Part shown: positions 7,975-20,163 of the stretch, in pieces | Position numbering within the stretch: position 1 is the first letter of the stretch | How the letters are laid out: every line of letters starts with the position of its first letter | The notes under the pieces: model-generated | The model's database searches: none | The model's input: the letters and a program-made list of their open reading frames with translations, nothing else | Told to the model about the DNA's origin: nothing | Translations under genes and position numbers: made by a program | Origin: Mesobacillus sp. S13 | GTDB lineage: Bacteria; Bacillota; Bacilli; Bacillales; Cytobacillaceae | Length of the DNA: 64,000 nt | Direction of reading: 5' to 3' | Assembly (NCBI RefSeq): GCF_020422885.1 | Contig: NZ_CP084622.1 | Coordinates: 296,001-360,000, forward strand

Positions 7975-10174
7975 ACCAAGTCCAGAGCAAATTAAAGAGG
8001 GAAAGATTTATCGGGAAATGGGACTATCAGACAGCGAGTTTGCTTCTGCCGAAAAGATCCTTGGACGTACTCCTAACTATACAGAGACAGGTTTGTTCTC
8101 TGTCATGTGGTCGGAGCATTGCAGCTACAAGAACTCGAAGCCTGTTTTGAAAAAGTTTCCTGTCACTGGGGAGCGTGTTTTACAGGGGCCTGGCGAGGGA
8201 GCGGGAATTGTAGATATTGGAGACGGCCAGGCGGTCGTGTTCAAAATCGAAAGTCATAACCATCCATCTGCCATCGAGCCATACCAGGGTGCCGCTACAG
8301 GTGTTGGCGGAATCATCCGCGACGTTTTTTCAATGGGAGCAAGGCCTATCGCGCTATTGAATTCCCTCCGTTTTGGTGAGCTTGAGTCACCGCGGGTGAA
8401 ATATTTGTTTGAACAGGTTGTTGCTGGAATTGCCGGATATGGAAACTGCATCGGGATCCCGACGGTTGGCGGAGAAGTCCAGTTTGACGCTGCTTATGAG
8501 GGCAATCCGCTTGTGAATGCTATGTGCGTTGGACTGATCAACCATGAAGATATCAAAAAAGGCCAGGCGCATGGTGTCGGAAATACAGTCATGTATGTTG
8601 GCGCTAAGACAGGCCGTGACGGAATCCATGGTGCTACTTTTGCCTCCGAGGAATTGAATGAAGCGTCTGAAGAGAAGCGTCCTGCGGTACAGGTTGGCGA
8701 TCCGTTCATGGAAAAATTGCTGTTGGAAGCTTGCCTCGAGCTTGTGAAAAATGATGCACTTGTTGGTATCCAGGATATGGGCGCTGCTGGTTTGACGAGT
8801 TCATCTGCAGAGATGGCGAGCAAGGCGGGTTCGGGTATCGAGATGAATCTTGACCTTGTGCCGCAGCGTGAAACAGGGATGACGGCTTATGAAATGATGC
8901 TCTCCGAATCTCAGGAGCGCATGCTGATCGTTGTCGAAAAAGGGCGTGAGCAGGAAATCATCGACCTTTTTTCAAAGTATGAGCTAGAAGCGGTTGCGAT
9001 TGGAAAAGTAACGGACGACAAGATGCTTCGTCTTTTACATAAAGGGGAAGTGGTGGCTGAGGTTCCAGCAGATGCGCTTGCTGAGGAAGCGCCTGTCTAC
9101 TACAAGCCTTCAAGCGAACCAGCTTATTACCGTGAATTCCAGAACATGGACAATGAAGTTCCTCATGTTGAAAACTATGAAACTACTCTTTTACAGCTGC
9201 TCCAGCAGCCAACGATTGCAAGCAAAGAATGGGTTTATGACCAGTATGACCATATGGTCCGTACGAGCACGGTCGTTTCCCCTGGATCTGATGCTGCTGT
9301 GGTGCGCATTCGCGGCACAGAGAAGGGCCTCGCGATGACGACGGACTGCAACTCGCGCTATATCTATCTTGACCCGGAGACAGGCGGAAAGATTGCTGTT
9401 GCTGAGGCGGCGCGCAATATCGTCTGCTCTGGCGGCGAACCATTGGCGATTACGGATTGCCTGAACTTTGGGAATCCAGAGAAGCCGGAGATTTTCTGGC
9501 AGTTTGAAAAAGCGGTGGATGGCATGAGTGAAGCGTGCCGGACATTGAGCACGCCTGTCATCGGCGGAAACGTGAGTCTGTATAACGAAACGAATGGAAC
9601 AGCTGTCTATCCGACACCTGTTGTCGGCATGGTCGGTCTTGTTGAAAATTTAAAACATGTTACGACGCAGCATTTTAAAGATGCTGGCGATTTGATTTAT
9701 CTGCTTGGTGACACGAAGGATGAGTTCGGCGGCAGCGAGCTGCAGAAGCTAATGCATGGCCAGATTTTCGGCAAGGCACCTGAACTGGATTTAGAAGTGG
9801 AAGCCAGCTATCAAGCTCAGATTTTAGCAGCAATTAAAAATGGTCTTGTATCATCTGCCCATGATGTCGCAGAGGGCGGCGTAGCAGTAGCGCTTGCTGA
9901 ATCCGTGATTGGCAGCAAGGGGCTTGGAGCTAGGGTTGAATTGGAAGGCAACGCAGTTTCAGCCTTATTCAGCGAATCGCAATCCCGCTTTCTTTTATCG
10001 GTAAAACCAGAGCACCAGATTGAGTTTGAAAGTTTAACAGATGCGGTGCTGATTGGCAAAGTCGTTGAAACGCCAGTTTTGAAGATTGATGTAAATGGTG
10101 AGAACGTCATCAACCATGATGCAGAGGGGCTGAAAAAGGCCTGGAAAGGAGCCATCCCATGCTTGCTGAACTAA
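7958..10174 (+). CDS. purL: FGAM synthase large subunit PurL
   Basis: PurL uses ATP and ammonia delivered from PurQ to convert FGAR to FGAM. At 738 residues it is the short Bacillus-type form, with two AIRS-like halves. [17 protein letters not shown] (about residues 48-64) contains the conserved histidine. [21 protein letters not shown] (about 91-111) and [16 protein letters not shown] (near 631-646) mark the two ATP-binding folds. The ATG has a GGAGGG site upstream. The gene overlaps purQ by 17 bases and purF by 16. Confidence 0.97.
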   Translation: MRLMLEPSPEQIKEGKIYREMGLSDSEFASAEKILGRTPNYTETGLFSVMWSEHCSYKNSKPVLKKFPVTGERVLQGPGEGAGIVDIGDGQAVVFKIESHNHPSAIEPYQGAATGVGGIIRDVFSMGARPIALLNSLRFGELESPRVKYLFEQVVAGIAGYGNCIGIPTVGGEVQFDAAYEGNPLVNAMCVGLINHEDIKKGQAHGVGNTVMYVGAKTGRDGIHGATFASEELNEASEEKRPAVQVGDPFMEKLLLEACLELVKNDALVGIQDMGAAGLTSSSAEMASKAGSGIEMNLDLVPQRETGMTAYEMMLSESQERMLIVVEKGREQEIIDLFSKYELEAVAIGKVTDDKMLRLLHKGEVVAEVPADALAEEAPVYYKPSSEPAYYREFQNMDNEVPHVENYETTLLQLLQQPTIASKEWVYDQYDHMVRTSTVVSPGSDAAVVRIRGTEKGLAMTTDCNSRYIYLDPETGGKIAVAEAARNIVCSGGEPLAITDCLNFGNPEKPEIFWQFEKAVDGMSEACRTLSTPVIGGNVSLYNETNGTAVYPTPVVGMVGLVENLKHVTTQHFKDAGDLIYLLGDTKDEFGGSELQKLMHGQIFGKAPELDLEVEASYQAQILAAIKNGLVSSAHDVAEGGVAVALAESVIGSKGLGARVELEGNAVSALFSESQSRFLLSVKPEHQIEFESLTDAVLIGKVVETPVLKIDVNGENVINHDAEGLKKAWKGAIPCLLN

Positions 10175-11571
10175 AAGGCTTGAATGAGGAATGCGGCGTT
10201 TTTGGAATCTGGGGACATCCCGAGGCAGCGCAAATCACCTATTACGGCCTTCACAGCCTGCAGCATCGCGGCCAGGAAGGCACTGGCATCGTTGTCAGCG
10301 ATGGCCAGCAGTTGAAGGGCCGGAAAGGCGAAGGACTTGTGACGGAAATTTTCACGGCAGATGCGATGGAAGATCTTCAGGGTGTCGGTGCAATCGGTCA
10401 TGTCCGCTATGCAACAGCGGGAGGAGGCGGCTACGAGAATGTCCAGCCGCTTCTGTTCCAAGCGCAAAGCGGCGGCCTTGCGCTTGCGCATAATGGCAAT
10501 CTTGTGAATGCAGATGCACTAAGGAACCAGCTTGAAGCACAGGGCAGCATCTTTCAAACTAGCTCTGATACCGAGGTGCTTGCACACTTGATCAAACGGG
10601 GCGGCTTCAGCCAGCTGAGGGATCGCGTGAAAAATGCCTTGCCGATGTTGAAGGGTGCTTATGCCTTTTTGATTATGACCGAGACAGAATTCATGGTCGC
10701 GCTCGATCCGCACGGACTGCGCCCGCTCTCATTAGGCAGGCTGGGCGATGCTTATGTCGTCGCTTCTGAAACTTGTGCATTTGATATCGTCGGCGCTGAG
10801 TTTGTCAGGGACATCCTGCCAGGCGAATTGCTCGTGATTGATGCAGAGGGAATGCATTCTGAAATGTACTCGATGAATTCAAATACTGCAATCTGCACGA
10901 TGGAGTATATTTATTTTTCAAGACCCGACAGCAACATCCACGGAATCAACGTCCATGCGGCCCGTAAAAATCTTGGCAAGCAGCTGGCGAAGGAAGTACC
11001 GATTGAAGCTGATGTTGTGACTGGGGTACCGGATTCCAGTATTTCCGCCGCAATCGGATATGCAGAGGAATCTGGCATTCCTTATGAGATGGGCTTGATC
11101 AAGAACCGTTATGTCGGCCGGACCTTCATCCAGCCATCCCAATCTTTGAGGGAGCAGGGTGTGAAGATGAAGCTATCACCAGTGCGCGGAATCGTGGAAG
11201 GAAAACGTGTCATCATGGTGGACGATTCGATTGTGCGCGGAACGACCAGCCGCCGGATCGTGAAGATGCTGAAGGAAGCGGGTGCGACCGAGGTCCATGT
11301 CGTTATCAGCTCGCCGCCAATCCAGAACCCGTGCTTTTATGGAATTGATACCTCGACTCGTGAGGAGCTGATTGCTTCTGAACATTCGGTAGAGGAGATT
11401 CGCCAGTTAATTGGTGCTGATACATTGACGTTCTTGAGTGTCGAGGGCATGCTGGAGGCGATTGGGCGAAAAGATGGCGGAGAGACGCGCGGCCAATGTC
11501 TTGCTTGCTTTACCGGGAAGTATCCGACGGAAATCTATCCGCAGGCCGTGCCTGCCGGGCAGAAGTGCTGA
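10159..11571 (+). CDS. purF: Amidophosphoribosyltransferase PurF
   Basis: PurF catalyses the first committed step, PRPP plus glutamine to phosphoribosylamine. The 470-residue protein has an 11-residue propeptide ([11 protein letters not shown]) before catalytic Cys12, as in the B. subtilis enzyme. A glutaminase domain and a phosphoribosyltransferase domain with [16 protein letters not shown] follow. Cysteines in AICTMEY, NPCFYG and GQCLACFTG match the four ligands of the regulatory 4Fe-4S cluster. The cluster makes this family oxygen-sensitive. An unusual 277-base spacer with 21-bp repeats follows. Confidence 0.97.
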   Translation: MLAELKGLNEECGVFGIWGHPEAAQITYYGLHSLQHRGQEGTGIVVSDGQQLKGRKGEGLVTEIFTADAMEDLQGVGAIGHVRYATAGGGGYENVQPLLFQAQSGGLALAHNGNLVNADALRNQLEAQGSIFQTSSDTEVLAHLIKRGGFSQLRDRVKNALPMLKGAYAFLIMTETEFMVALDPHGLRPLSLGRLGDAYVVASETCAFDIVGAEFVRDILPGELLVIDAEGMHSEMYSMNSNTAICTMEYIYFSRPDSNIHGINVHAARKNLGKQLAKEVPIEADVVTGVPDSSISAAIGYAEESGIPYEMGLIKNRYVGRTFIQPSQSLREQGVKMKLSPVRGIVEGKRVIMVDDSIVRGTTSRRIVKMLKEAGATEVHVVISSPPIQNPCFYGIDTSTREELIASEHSVEEIRQLIGADTLTFLSVEGMLEAIGRKDGGETRGQCLACFTGKYPTEIYPQAVPAGQKC

Positions 11572-11608
11572 TTGTTTAAGGTGACTATATTTCCAAATTT
11601 AGGATGAC

Positions 11609-11737
11609 GGTGCAATTAAGGCAGATGAACGCGCAATTATGCGGAAAGACCGTGCAATTATAGGGGTTGTGCGTGCAATTAACCGGAATAACCGTGCAAT
11701 TATACGTTTTGTGGGTGCAATTACCCCGATATGCGTG
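11609..11737 (+). repeat. Array A: six 20-22 bp repeats with core NGTGCAATTA
   Basis: Units begin at 11609, 11631, 11651, 11672, 11693 and 11714, so the spacing is 22, 20, 21, 21 and 21 bases. The first ten bases are conserved (GTGCAATTA with one change in unit 2). The next 10-12 bases vary. The array lies between purF and purM and so should be part of the pur mRNA. No obvious hairpin spans the units. Confidence 0.9.
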
Positions 11738-11848
11738 TTTTGAATACGGATTTTCCAGAATTCCGCTGTAGCAGGTCGGCAAAGATTAAAGTTAAACAGG
11801 AATTAAGAAGCTGAATGTAGAAAAACAGCCAAATCGGAGGTAGTGAAC

Positions 11849-12892
11849 ATGGCAAATGCGTATAAACAGGCTGGTGTGGATATTGAGGCCGGATACGAAG
11901 CGGTCGAACGGATTAAAAAGCATGTGAATCGGACAGTTCGTCCTGGTGTGATGGGGGCGCTGGGCGGATTCGGCGGAATGTTCGACCTTTCCAGCCTTGA
12001 TCTGAAGGAACCGGTGCTCGTTTCAGGTACCGATGGCGTCGGCACAAAGCTGATGCTGGCGTTCATGATGGACCGCCATGATACAATCGGCATAGATGCA
12101 GTTGCGATGTGTGTGAATGACATTGTTGTCCAGGGAGCGGAGCCATTATATTTCCTTGATTACATCGCCTGCGGAAAGGCTCAGCCTGAAAAAATCGAGG
12201 CGATTGTCAAAGGGATTGCCGATGGATGTGAGCAGGCTGGCTGCGCGCTTGTTGGTGGTGAAACTGCCGAAATGCCAGGGATGTACTCTCCGGAAGAATA
12301 TGATTTGGCTGGATTTGCGGTCGGAGCCTGTGAAAAAGCAGAGGTCGTCACCGGCAAGCAAATCAAAGAAGGGGATGTGCTGATTGGGCTTGCGTCAAGC
12401 GGCATCCACAGCAATGGCTACTCGCTTGTCCGGAAGGTGTTTTTTGAACAGGCAGGCTGGGAGCTTGACCGGTATGTCGATGAGTTCGGCTGTACGCTTG
12501 GAGAAGAGCTGCTGAAGCCGACGCGTGTTTATGTAAAATCGGTGCTTGCCGCGATGAAGCAATTCGAGCTTAAAGGACTTGCCCACATCACGGGTGGCGG
12601 TTTTATTGAAAATATCCCAAGGATGCTTCCAGAAGGACTTGGTGCTGAAATCGAGGAAGGCAGCTGGGAGATTCCTCAAGTGTTCAAAACATTGGAGTCT
12701 TTAGCACAACTTGATCGTCCAGAAATGTATAATACATTTAATATGGGTATTGGCATGGTGGCGGCTGTTGATAAAAATATTGCACATGAAGTGGTCCAGT
12801 ATTTTAACGAGATGGGTGAGCATTCTTCAGTGATTGGCACAGTGATCGGCTCAGAAGGAATCCACATGAAAATGGCTGGTGAACAGGTATGA
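11849..12892 (+). CDS. purM: Phosphoribosylformylglycinamidine cyclo-ligase PurM
   Basis: PurM closes the imidazole ring, converting FGAM to AIR with ATP. The 347-residue length fits the family. Signatures are [14 protein letters not shown] (about residues 58-71), [11 protein letters not shown] (about 137-147) and [14 protein letters not shown] (about 250-263). I chose ATG at 11849 because GGAGG at 11836-11840 is well placed for it and too close to the GTG at 11843. The 277-base gap to purF contains Array A and no recognisable terminator or promoter. The gene overlaps purN by four bases. Confidence 0.96.
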   Translation: MANAYKQAGVDIEAGYEAVERIKKHVNRTVRPGVMGALGGFGGMFDLSSLDLKEPVLVSGTDGVGTKLMLAFMMDRHDTIGIDAVAMCVNDIVVQGAEPLYFLDYIACGKAQPEKIEAIVKGIADGCEQAGCALVGGETAEMPGMYSPEEYDLAGFAVGACEKAEVVTGKQIKEGDVLIGLASSGIHSNGYSLVRKVFFEQAGWELDRYVDEFGCTLGEELLKPTRVYVKSVLAAMKQFELKGLAHITGGGFIENIPRMLPEGLGAEIEEGSWEIPQVFKTLESLAQLDRPEMYNTFNMGIGMVAAVDKNIAHEVVQYFNEMGEHSSVIGTVIGSEGIHMKMAGEQV

Positions 12893-13491
12893 AAAAAATA
12901 GCCGTTTTTGCTTCAGGCAGCGGCAGCAATTTTCAGGCGATCGCGGTCGCGGCGCAGGCTGGCATGCTGAATGTTGAAATCAGCTTGCTCGTATGCGACA
13001 AGCCGGGTGCTTTTACAGTCGACCGCGCGGAAATGCTCGGGATTCCTGCATTTGTCATCAGTCCGAGGAGTTATCATTCCAAGGCTGAATACGAGGCGGA
13101 AATTTTACAAAAACTAACCAGCCTTGAAATCGATATGATTGTCCTTGCCGGCTATATGCGCCTTATTGGGCCGACATTGCTTGAGGCTTATGAAGGAAAA
13201 ATCGTCAACATCCACCCGTCAATATTGCCTGCGTTCCCTGGGAAGGATGCGATTGGCCAGGCGCTGGCAGCGGGAGTGGAGAAAACCGGAGTGACCATCC
13301 ATTACGTCGATGAAGGGATGGACACCGGGCCGATCATTGCCAGTGCGGCTGTGAAAATCGCGCCAGGTGAAACGAGAGAATCACTTCAGAAGAAAATACA
13401 GCGGATAGAACACAGCTTGTATCCAGAAGTTTTGGAGGAGCTGTTGAACGGAGAAGAGGAGGCAGTACAATGGGAAAAAAGCGTGCACTGA
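12889..13491 (+). CDS. purN: Phosphoribosylglycinamide formyltransferase PurN
   Basis: PurN transfers a formyl group from 10-formyltetrahydrofolate to GAR. The 200-residue protein shows [12 protein letters not shown] at its N-terminus for phosphate binding. The catalytic Asn-His-Asp set appears in [16 protein letters not shown] (about residues 104-119) and [13 protein letters not shown] (about 136-148). It overlaps purM by four bases and purH by 22 bases, where a GAGGAGG inside purN serves as the purH Shine-Dalgarno. The formate-dependent alternative PurT was not seen in this window. Confidence 0.96.
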   Translation: MKKIAVFASGSGSNFQAIAVAAQAGMLNVEISLLVCDKPGAFTVDRAEMLGIPAFVISPRSYHSKAEYEAEILQKLTSLEIDMIVLAGYMRLIGPTLLEAYEGKIVNIHPSILPAFPGKDAIGQALAAGVEKTGVTIHYVDEGMDTGPIIASAAVKIAPGETRESLQKKIQRIEHSLYPEVLEELLNGEEEAVQWEKSVH

Positions 13492-15008
13492 TCAGTGTTT
13501 CAAATAAAGACGGAATTGTTGAGTTAGCGAAGGAGCTTGTACAGCTTGGGTTTGAGATCGTCTCTACTGGCGGTACGAAGCAGGCACTCAAGGATGGAGG
13601 CGTGCCGGTCATCGGCATCAGCGATGTGACTGGTTTTTCGGAAATCCTCGAAGGGCGTGTGAAGACTCTGCATCCAAAAATTCATGGCGGCCTGCTTGCG
13701 AAGTATGATGATCCTTCCCACAAGAAGCAGCTGGCTGAAAATGAAATCGAGAAGATCGAGCTAGTCTGCGTGAACTTGTATCCTTTTAAAGAAACGATTT
13801 CCAAACCTGGTGTAACGCCTGCGGATGCAATCGAAAACATCGATATCGGCGGTCCGGCGATGCTGCGTGCCTCAGCAAAAAATCATCAATACATAACGGT
13901 GCTTGTCGATCCTGCGGATTACCAGCAGGTAATAGAAGAGTACAAAACCCAGAACGAAACCACTGTGGAAACACGTCGCCGCTTGGCAGCGAAGGTATTC
14001 CGTCATACGGCTGCTTATGATGCGCTGATCGCAGAATATATGACGAGTCTTGCTGGCGAGGATCAGCCGGAAAAAATGACGGTGACATATGAACTGAAAC
14101 AGAATCTGCGCTACGGAGAAAATCCTCATCAAAAGGCCGCTTTTTACCAGAAGCCGCTTGGCTCGGCGTTTTCGGTGGCTGCAGCGGAACAGCTCCACGG
14201 GAAAGAGCTTTCTTATAACAATATCAATGATGCGAACGCTGCCTTGCAGATCGTAAAAGAATTCTCTGAGCCTGCTGCGGTTGCGGTCAAGCACATGAAC
14301 CCGTGCGGAGTTGGAACTGGAAAAGATATTTTTGATGCTTTCGGAAAAGCGTTCCAAGCAGATCCTGTATCCATTTTTGGCGGGATCATTGCCTTGAATC
14401 GCGAAGTCGATGGCGAGACTGCGCGTAAGCTTTATGAAATCTTCCTTGAGATCATCATTGCGCCTTCTTTTAGCGACGAGGCAATGGAAATTTTAACAGC
14501 TAAGAAAAACCTTCGTTTGCTGAAGGTCTCATTTGACGGGGAAGCTGCAAAGGAAAACACACTTTCTTCAATTGAAGGCGGATTGCTTGTTCAGGAACAG
14601 GATGCATTTGGTTTCGAGGACGCAGAAATCTCCGTGCCGACGAAACGAGAACCGACGGAAGCTGAGTGGGAAGCGTTAAAGCTTGGCTGGAAGGTTGTTA
14701 AGCATGTTAAATCCAATGCGATTGTCGTGGCGGATCAAGACATGACACTTGGAATCGGTGCAGGACAGATGAACCGTGTCGGTGCAGCTAAAATTGCCCT
14801 GGAACAAGCTGGTTCCAAAGCGGATGGAGCAGCGCTCGCATCTGATGCGTTCTTCCCGATGGATGACACCGTCGAAGCAGCGGCAAAAGCCGGAATAACG
14901 GCGATCATCCAGCCGGGCGGATCCGTCCGTGACGCTGATTCAATCAAGAAGGCCGATGAATATGGCATTGCGATGGTGTTTACAGGTGTAAGGCATTTCA
15001 GGCATTAA
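13470..15008 (+). CDS. purH: Bifunctional AICAR transformylase/IMP cyclohydrolase PurH
   Basis: PurH performs the last two steps to IMP. The N-terminal third is an MGS-like IMP cyclohydrolase domain ([16 protein letters not shown], then [13 protein letters not shown] and [16 protein letters not shown]). The C-terminal domain is the transformylase, with catalytic Lys-His in [13 protein letters not shown] and [12 protein letters not shown] further on. The length of 512 residues is standard. The start ATG lies within purN, 12 bases after GAGGAGG-type sequence. A 54-base gap separates it from purD. Confidence 0.97.
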   Translation: MGKKRALISVSNKDGIVELAKELVQLGFEIVSTGGTKQALKDGGVPVIGISDVTGFSEILEGRVKTLHPKIHGGLLAKYDDPSHKKQLAENEIEKIELVCVNLYPFKETISKPGVTPADAIENIDIGGPAMLRASAKNHQYITVLVDPADYQQVIEEYKTQNETTVETRRRLAAKVFRHTAAYDALIAEYMTSLAGEDQPEKMTVTYELKQNLRYGENPHQKAAFYQKPLGSAFSVAAAEQLHGKELSYNNINDANAALQIVKEFSEPAAVAVKHMNPCGVGTGKDIFDAFGKAFQADPVSIFGGIIALNREVDGETARKLYEIFLEIIIAPSFSDEAMEILTAKKNLRLLKVSFDGEAAKENTLSSIEGGLLVQEQDAFGFEDAEISVPTKREPTEAEWEALKLGWKVVKHVKSNAIVVADQDMTLGIGAGQMNRVGAAKIALEQAGSKADGAALASDAFFPMDDTVEAAAKAGITAIIQPGGSVRDADSIKKADEYGIAMVFTGVRHFRH

Positions 15009-15032
15009 TATCAATGGAATAATAAGTGATAA

Positions 15033-16416
<1,384 letters not shown>

Positions 16417-16437
16417 AGTATCATCTCCTTTTAGCAA

Positions 16438-16466
16438 GCCCCCAGAGTCTGGGGGCTTTGTTTTTT
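16438..16466 (+). terminator. Terminator downstream of the pur operon
   Basis: GCCCCCAGA (16438-16446) pairs with TCTGGGGGC (16448-16456); a realistic loop uses only the GCCCCC/GGGGGC part. It is followed by TTTG and six T residues. It lies upstream of the minus-strand 37-residue gene and could terminate the pur mRNA. Confidence 0.85.
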
Positions 16467-16472
16467 ATCAGA

Positions 16473-16745
16473 TCAGCTCGGATTATAGGGAATCCAGCCC
16501 TCAGAATCCCCGTTTTCCGCGTTCTTATCCTCCATCATGTCCTGGCCTTTTTCATATGCGGCTGTTAGCGGGCAATAGCGGACGATCCCTTCGCCAACTT
16601 TCATGGCACCCATCATCGCCATGAAGATATAGGAATCCTTCCACGGGCGTTTCACCATTTTTGAAGTTGACCATGCCAGGATTGTCAGGCCAGCTGTAAT
16701 CCTGATGAGTGCGTTGATGATTCCAATATTCGGGCGTACATTCAT
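16473..16745 (-). CDS. DUF2892-type (YgaP-like) small membrane protein
   Basis: The 90-residue product begins MNVRPNIGIINALIRITAGLTILAW. It has two predicted membrane helices (about residues 8-26 and 38-55) and a polar tail ending SEGWIPYNPS. NIGxxNxxIRxxxG and a later conserved cysteine (RYCPLTA) match the DUF2892 family of YgaP-like inner membrane proteins. Family function is not defined beyond membrane location. A GGAG-type Shine-Dalgarno precedes the ATG. It stands between the pur terminator and yerA, transcribed in the opposite direction. Confidence 0.75.
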   Translation of the reverse strand: MNVRPNIGIINALIRITAGLTILAWSTSKMVKRPWKDSYIFMAMMGAMKVGEGIVRYCPLTAAYEKGQDMMEDKNAENGDSEGWIPYNPS

Positions 16746-16835
16746 TTACTCACCGCTCCTTTACTCCATTTTTTACAGTTAATTTGAAATTCTTTAATGC
16801 GTTAAACAGTGAAATATGTTACGATAGTACAATAA

Positions 16836-16849
16836 TGTAAGGGCTTACA
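16836..16849 (+). promoter_or_regulatory. cre-like site upstream of yerA
   Basis: TGTAAGGGCTTACA differs by one base from the palindromic CcpA site TGTAAGCGCTTACA. It lies about 40 bases upstream of the yerA start codon, where a bound repressor could block transcription. Confidence 0.4.
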
Positions 16850-16889
16850 CTTACTTCATTTAAATATAGAGAGAAAAGGGGATCATGGT

Positions 16890-18629
16890 ATGGAACAACG
16901 TTATCGATGGAAAAACAAACAATTACGCGACCATGCTGCTGTTTTGGACGGCACCCTTTCACCGACGGTCTTATTGAAGAACGCGACATATTTGAACCAG
17001 ACATTCCGCAAGTGGATGACTGCGAACATTTGGATTTACAATGACAGGATTGTGTATGTTGGTGAAAACCTGCCTGAAAATACAAAGCAATGTGAAATAG
17101 TGGATTGCACCGGAATGAAGCTGGTGCCGGGCTATATTGAACCTCATGCCCATCCATTTCAACTTTATAATCCCCATTCTTTCGCTGCCTATGCATCGCA
17201 GACGGGGACGACGACACTGATCAACGACAATATGGTACTGGCTCTGCAGTTAGGAAAAAAGAAAGCGTTTTCTTTTATTAATGAGCTGAATGACAACCCT
17301 GTCACGATGTACTGGTGGTGTCGTTTTGATGCGCAGACTGAAATCCAGCATGAGGAGGAAGTCTTCTCGAACAGCAATGTCAGGGCCTGGCTAGAGCATG
17401 AAAGTGTCGTCCAGGGCGGGGAGCTGACGTGCTGGCCGAAGCTGATGAATGGCGATGACATGATTCTCCATTGGATGCAGGAAACGAAGCGCCATCATAA
17501 GAAAATCGAGGGGCATTTCCCTGGAGCATCGGAAAAGACGCTCGCAAAAATGATGCTGTTCGGCGCGGATTGCGACCATGAGGCGATGACTGGGGAGGAA
17601 GTACGCAGAAGGCTGATGCAGGGGTATATGGTTTCGTTGAGACATTCTTCGATCCGTCCGGATTTGCCGAAGCTGCTTGATGAGATTCATGAACTGGATA
17701 TAGCGGTATACGACCGTTTCATGATGACAACAGACGGAGCATCAACCGCTTTTTATGAAAATGGTGTGATCGATGAATTGATCCGCATTGCCATCGACAA
17801 AGGCGTTCCGGTCATTGATGCCTATAATATGGCAACAATCAATGTGGCGCGCTATTATAATTTCGAGCATCTTCACGGCAATATTGCAACAGGCCGGGTG
17901 GCAAACATCAATATTTTGAGCGATGAAATGAATCCGACACCTGTGTCAGTGCTGGCAAAGGGCCAATGGGTGAAGCGCGATGGTGAAGCAATTGATGCAG
18001 CGAAAGAGCTTGATTGGAACGAAATGGGTTTCGAACCGCTCAAAATGGATTGGGACCTGACGGTGGACGACCTTCAATTCTCAATGCCGTTCGGCATCAA
18101 GATGGAGAACTCGGTCATTACGAAGCCATATTCGATTTCAATCGATGTTTCCGATGAAGTGCTGAGTTCGAACCATGATGAATGCTTTTTCATGTTGATT
18201 GACCGTCATGGGAAATGGCGAATCAATACGATGCTGAAAGGGTTCGCCACTGATTTGCAGGGGCTGGCAAGCTCGTTCTCCAATACTGGCGACATCATTC
18301 TGATTGGCAAAAGCAAGCCTGATATGGTTGCTGCTTTTAACAGGATGAAGGAGCTTGGCGGGGGAATTGTAGCCTGTGAAAATGGTATGCCTGTCAGGGA
18401 AATTCCGTTAAGGCTGCAGGGCATCATGTCGAGCCATCCTGTGACAGAGCTGATGACAGAGGAGAAGAAGCTGCTTGGCTATTTAAAGGAGAAAGGCTAT
18501 AAGTTCGCCGATCCGATTTATTCGCTATTATTCTTTAGTTCAACACATCTGCCATACATCCGAATCACACAGGAGGGTATCTATGATGTAATGAAAAAAA
18601 CGGTACTCTTTCCAACGATAATGCGTTAA
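16890..18629 (+). CDS. yerA: Adenine deaminase-like amidohydrolase YerA
   Basis: The 579-residue protein belongs to the adenine deaminase/amidohydrolase family and matches YerA, which follows purD in B. subtilis. The metal-site HxH appears as PGYIEPHAHPFQLYNP (about residues 77-92). EGHFPGA (about 207-213), a later SLRHSS segment and MTTDGAS supply further conserved polar residues. The C-terminal domain (GGIVACENG, LPIRLxG-like REIPLRLQGIMS) is typical of adenine deaminases. It could deaminate adenine to hypoxanthine, but a different purine or base analogue is possible. The GAGAAAAGGGG site precedes the ATG at 16890. Confidence 0.8.
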   Translation: MEQRYRWKNKQLRDHAAVLDGTLSPTVLLKNATYLNQTFRKWMTANIWIYNDRIVYVGENLPENTKQCEIVDCTGMKLVPGYIEPHAHPFQLYNPHSFAAYASQTGTTTLINDNMVLALQLGKKKAFSFINELNDNPVTMYWWCRFDAQTEIQHEEEVFSNSNVRAWLEHESVVQGGELTCWPKLMNGDDMILHWMQETKRHHKKIEGHFPGASEKTLAKMMLFGADCDHEAMTGEEVRRRLMQGYMVSLRHSSIRPDLPKLLDEIHELDIAVYDRFMMTTDGASTAFYENGVIDELIRIAIDKGVPVIDAYNMATINVARYYNFEHLHGNIATGRVANINILSDEMNPTPVSVLAKGQWVKRDGEAIDAAKELDWNEMGFEPLKMDWDLTVDDLQFSMPFGIKMENSVITKPYSISIDVSDEVLSSNHDECFFMLIDRHGKWRINTMLKGFATDLQGLASSFSNTGDIILIGKSKPDMVAAFNRMKELGGGIVACENGMPVREIPLRLQGIMSSHPVTELMTEEKKLLGYLKEKGYKFADPIYSLLFFSSTHLPYIRITQEGIYDVMKKTVLFPTIMR

Positions 18630-18696
18630 AATATAACAGTGCATCTAGACATAGACAGCCATGAAGGAACTTGGAGTTCAAGGGGTGGCAAGAATC

Positions 18697-19734
18697 ATGA
18701 AAAAATGGATCGCTGTGCTGGCAGCCGCAATGGTAATTACGGCTGGGTGCAGCAGTAAAGAGACAGAGAAAAAAGAAGCAACAGAACATAAAGAAAAACA
18801 GGTTGAAGTAGATGAAGTTGTGGCACCGGAGGAGCTTCCATATCAATTCCCGCTGACCGGGGTGGGTACGGACGAGGAGAGTTCTGACCGGGCTGTGGCC
18901 GTGGTGGTCAATAACCATCCAAAGGCACGGCCGCAATCAGGTCTGAACAATGCTGATATTGTCCACGAGGTTCTTGCGGAAGGAGACGTGACAAGGTTCG
19001 TCGCGATTTTTCAAAGCGAGCAGCCTGAAAAAGTTGGACCTGTCCGCAGTGCGAGGGAATACTTCATCGGCCTGGCATCAGGCTTTGACAGCTTTTTCAT
19101 CGCCCATGGCTACAGCCCTGAAGCGAAGGACATGCTTGAACGAGGAGTAATCGATAACATCAACGGCATGCAATACGATGGAACTTTGTTCAAACGGGCG
19201 GATTTCCGAAAAGCACCTCATAACTCTTATATCACCTATGAGAATATCGTGAAGGGCGCTAAAAAGAAGGGCTACGAACTTGATAAAGCACCGGCTCCTG
19301 CAGTATTCTTGAGCAGTGAGGAAGCAGAAGGCCTTGAAGGTACACCAGCTGAGGAATTCATGGTGAAATACGGTTCGCCGTCATTCGATTTGATCTATGA
19401 GTATGACGCAGAACAGCAGAAGTATCACCGTTTCAATGGCAGTGAAGAAAGTGTTGATTTGGAATCGAAAGATCCTGTTCTGCTCGACAACATCCTTGTC
19501 GTGCAAATGGACCATAGGATCATCGACAATGCCGGCCGCAGGGAAATCGACATGAAATCTGGCGGCAAAGGCTATCTGTTCCAAAAAGGCAAAGTGAATG
19601 AGATTCAATGGAAAAATGAAGCTGGCAGGATCGTCCCTTATAAGGATGGAGCAAGAGCTGGTTTCGTTCCCGGGAAAACATGGATCAACATTGTCCCATC
19701 GATCAGCGATGTCTCGTTCGACTCTCAACCATAA
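18697..19734 (+). CDS. yerB: DUF3048 lipoprotein YerB
   Basis: A lipoprotein signal peptide (MKKWIAVLAAAMVITAGC) with lipobox ITAGC is followed by a low-complexity Lys/Glu linker and a DUF3048 domain. FPLTGVGTDE, RAVAVVVNNHPKARPQSGL and GPVRSAREYFIGLASGFDS match YerB. The length from the chosen ATG is 345 residues. That ATG at 18697 is preferred to one 36 bases upstream because AAGGGGTGG precedes it and the signal peptide then starts correctly. The protein should be anchored to the outer face of the membrane. Its function is unknown. Confidence 0.88.
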   Translation: MKKWIAVLAAAMVITAGCSSKETEKKEATEHKEKQVEVDEVVAPEELPYQFPLTGVGTDEESSDRAVAVVVNNHPKARPQSGLNNADIVHEVLAEGDVTRFVAIFQSEQPEKVGPVRSAREYFIGLASGFDSFFIAHGYSPEAKDMLERGVIDNINGMQYDGTLFKRADFRKAPHNSYITYENIVKGAKKKGYELDKAPAPAVFLSSEEAEGLEGTPAEEFMVKYGSPSFDLIYEYDAEQQKYHRFNGSEESVDLESKDPVLLDNILVVQMDHRIIDNAGRREIDMKSGGKGYLFQKGKVNEIQWKNEAGRIVPYKDGARAGFVPGKTWINIVPSISDVSFDSQP

Positions 19735-19764
19735 CAAATTTGAGCGAAATAAGGGGTAAACTAT

Positions 19765-20079
19765 ATGCAAATTGATAAACTAAGAGGAAAAGAGCTCGAT
19801 CAATTATTCAAGGCGATTTTATCGCTGAAAGATCTGGATGAGGCATATCGCTTCTTCGACGACCTGGCAACAGTGAACGAAATCCAGTCCCTTGCACAGC
19901 GCCTTGAAGTTGCCCGCATGCTTCGTGAGGGCAAGACTTATCATAAAATCGAGACCGAAACAGGCGCGAGCACGGCAACGATTTCCCGTGTCAAACGCTG
20001 CTTGAATTACGGAAACGATGCCTACGAAATGGCGCTCGAAAGATTGAAAGAGCAGGAAAACGCTGAGAAAGCGAAATAG
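19765..20079 (+). CDS. yerC: TrpR-like YerC/YecD family DNA-binding protein
   Basis: This 104-residue protein has a helix-turn-helix of the TrpR/YerC type. NEIQSLAQRLEVARMLREGKT is followed by a recognition region TGASTATISRVKRCLNYG (about residues 68-85). It is all-helical and soluble. The YerC/YecD group is conserved in Bacilli next to yerB, but its target genes have not been established here. The gene lies 30 bases after yerB with an AAGGGGT Shine-Dalgarno, so the two are probably one transcript. A strong terminator follows. Confidence 0.88.
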   Translation: MQIDKLRGKELDQLFKAILSLKDLDEAYRFFDDLATVNEIQSLAQRLEVARMLREGKTYHKIETETGASTATISRVKRCLNYGNDAYEMALERLKEQENAEKAK

Positions 20080-20093
20080 TTTATTGATGAGGA

Positions 20094-20121
20094 CGGAACC
20101 AGATGTGGTTCCGTTTTTTTT
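20094..20121 (+). terminator. Terminator after yerC
   Basis: CGGAACCA (20094-20101) pairs perfectly with TGGTTCCG (20106-20113) and is followed by eight T residues. Confidence 0.92.
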
Positions 20122-20163
20122 ATGCGGTGAAAAGTTGGGAAAAATCACGGGTAATTACCAATT

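Noticed and set aside
11609..11737. CRISPR array as an explanation for the conserved-core/variable-filler arrays.
   Set aside because: Units of 20-21 bp are far too short, the cores are only about ten bases and there are no cas genes in the window.
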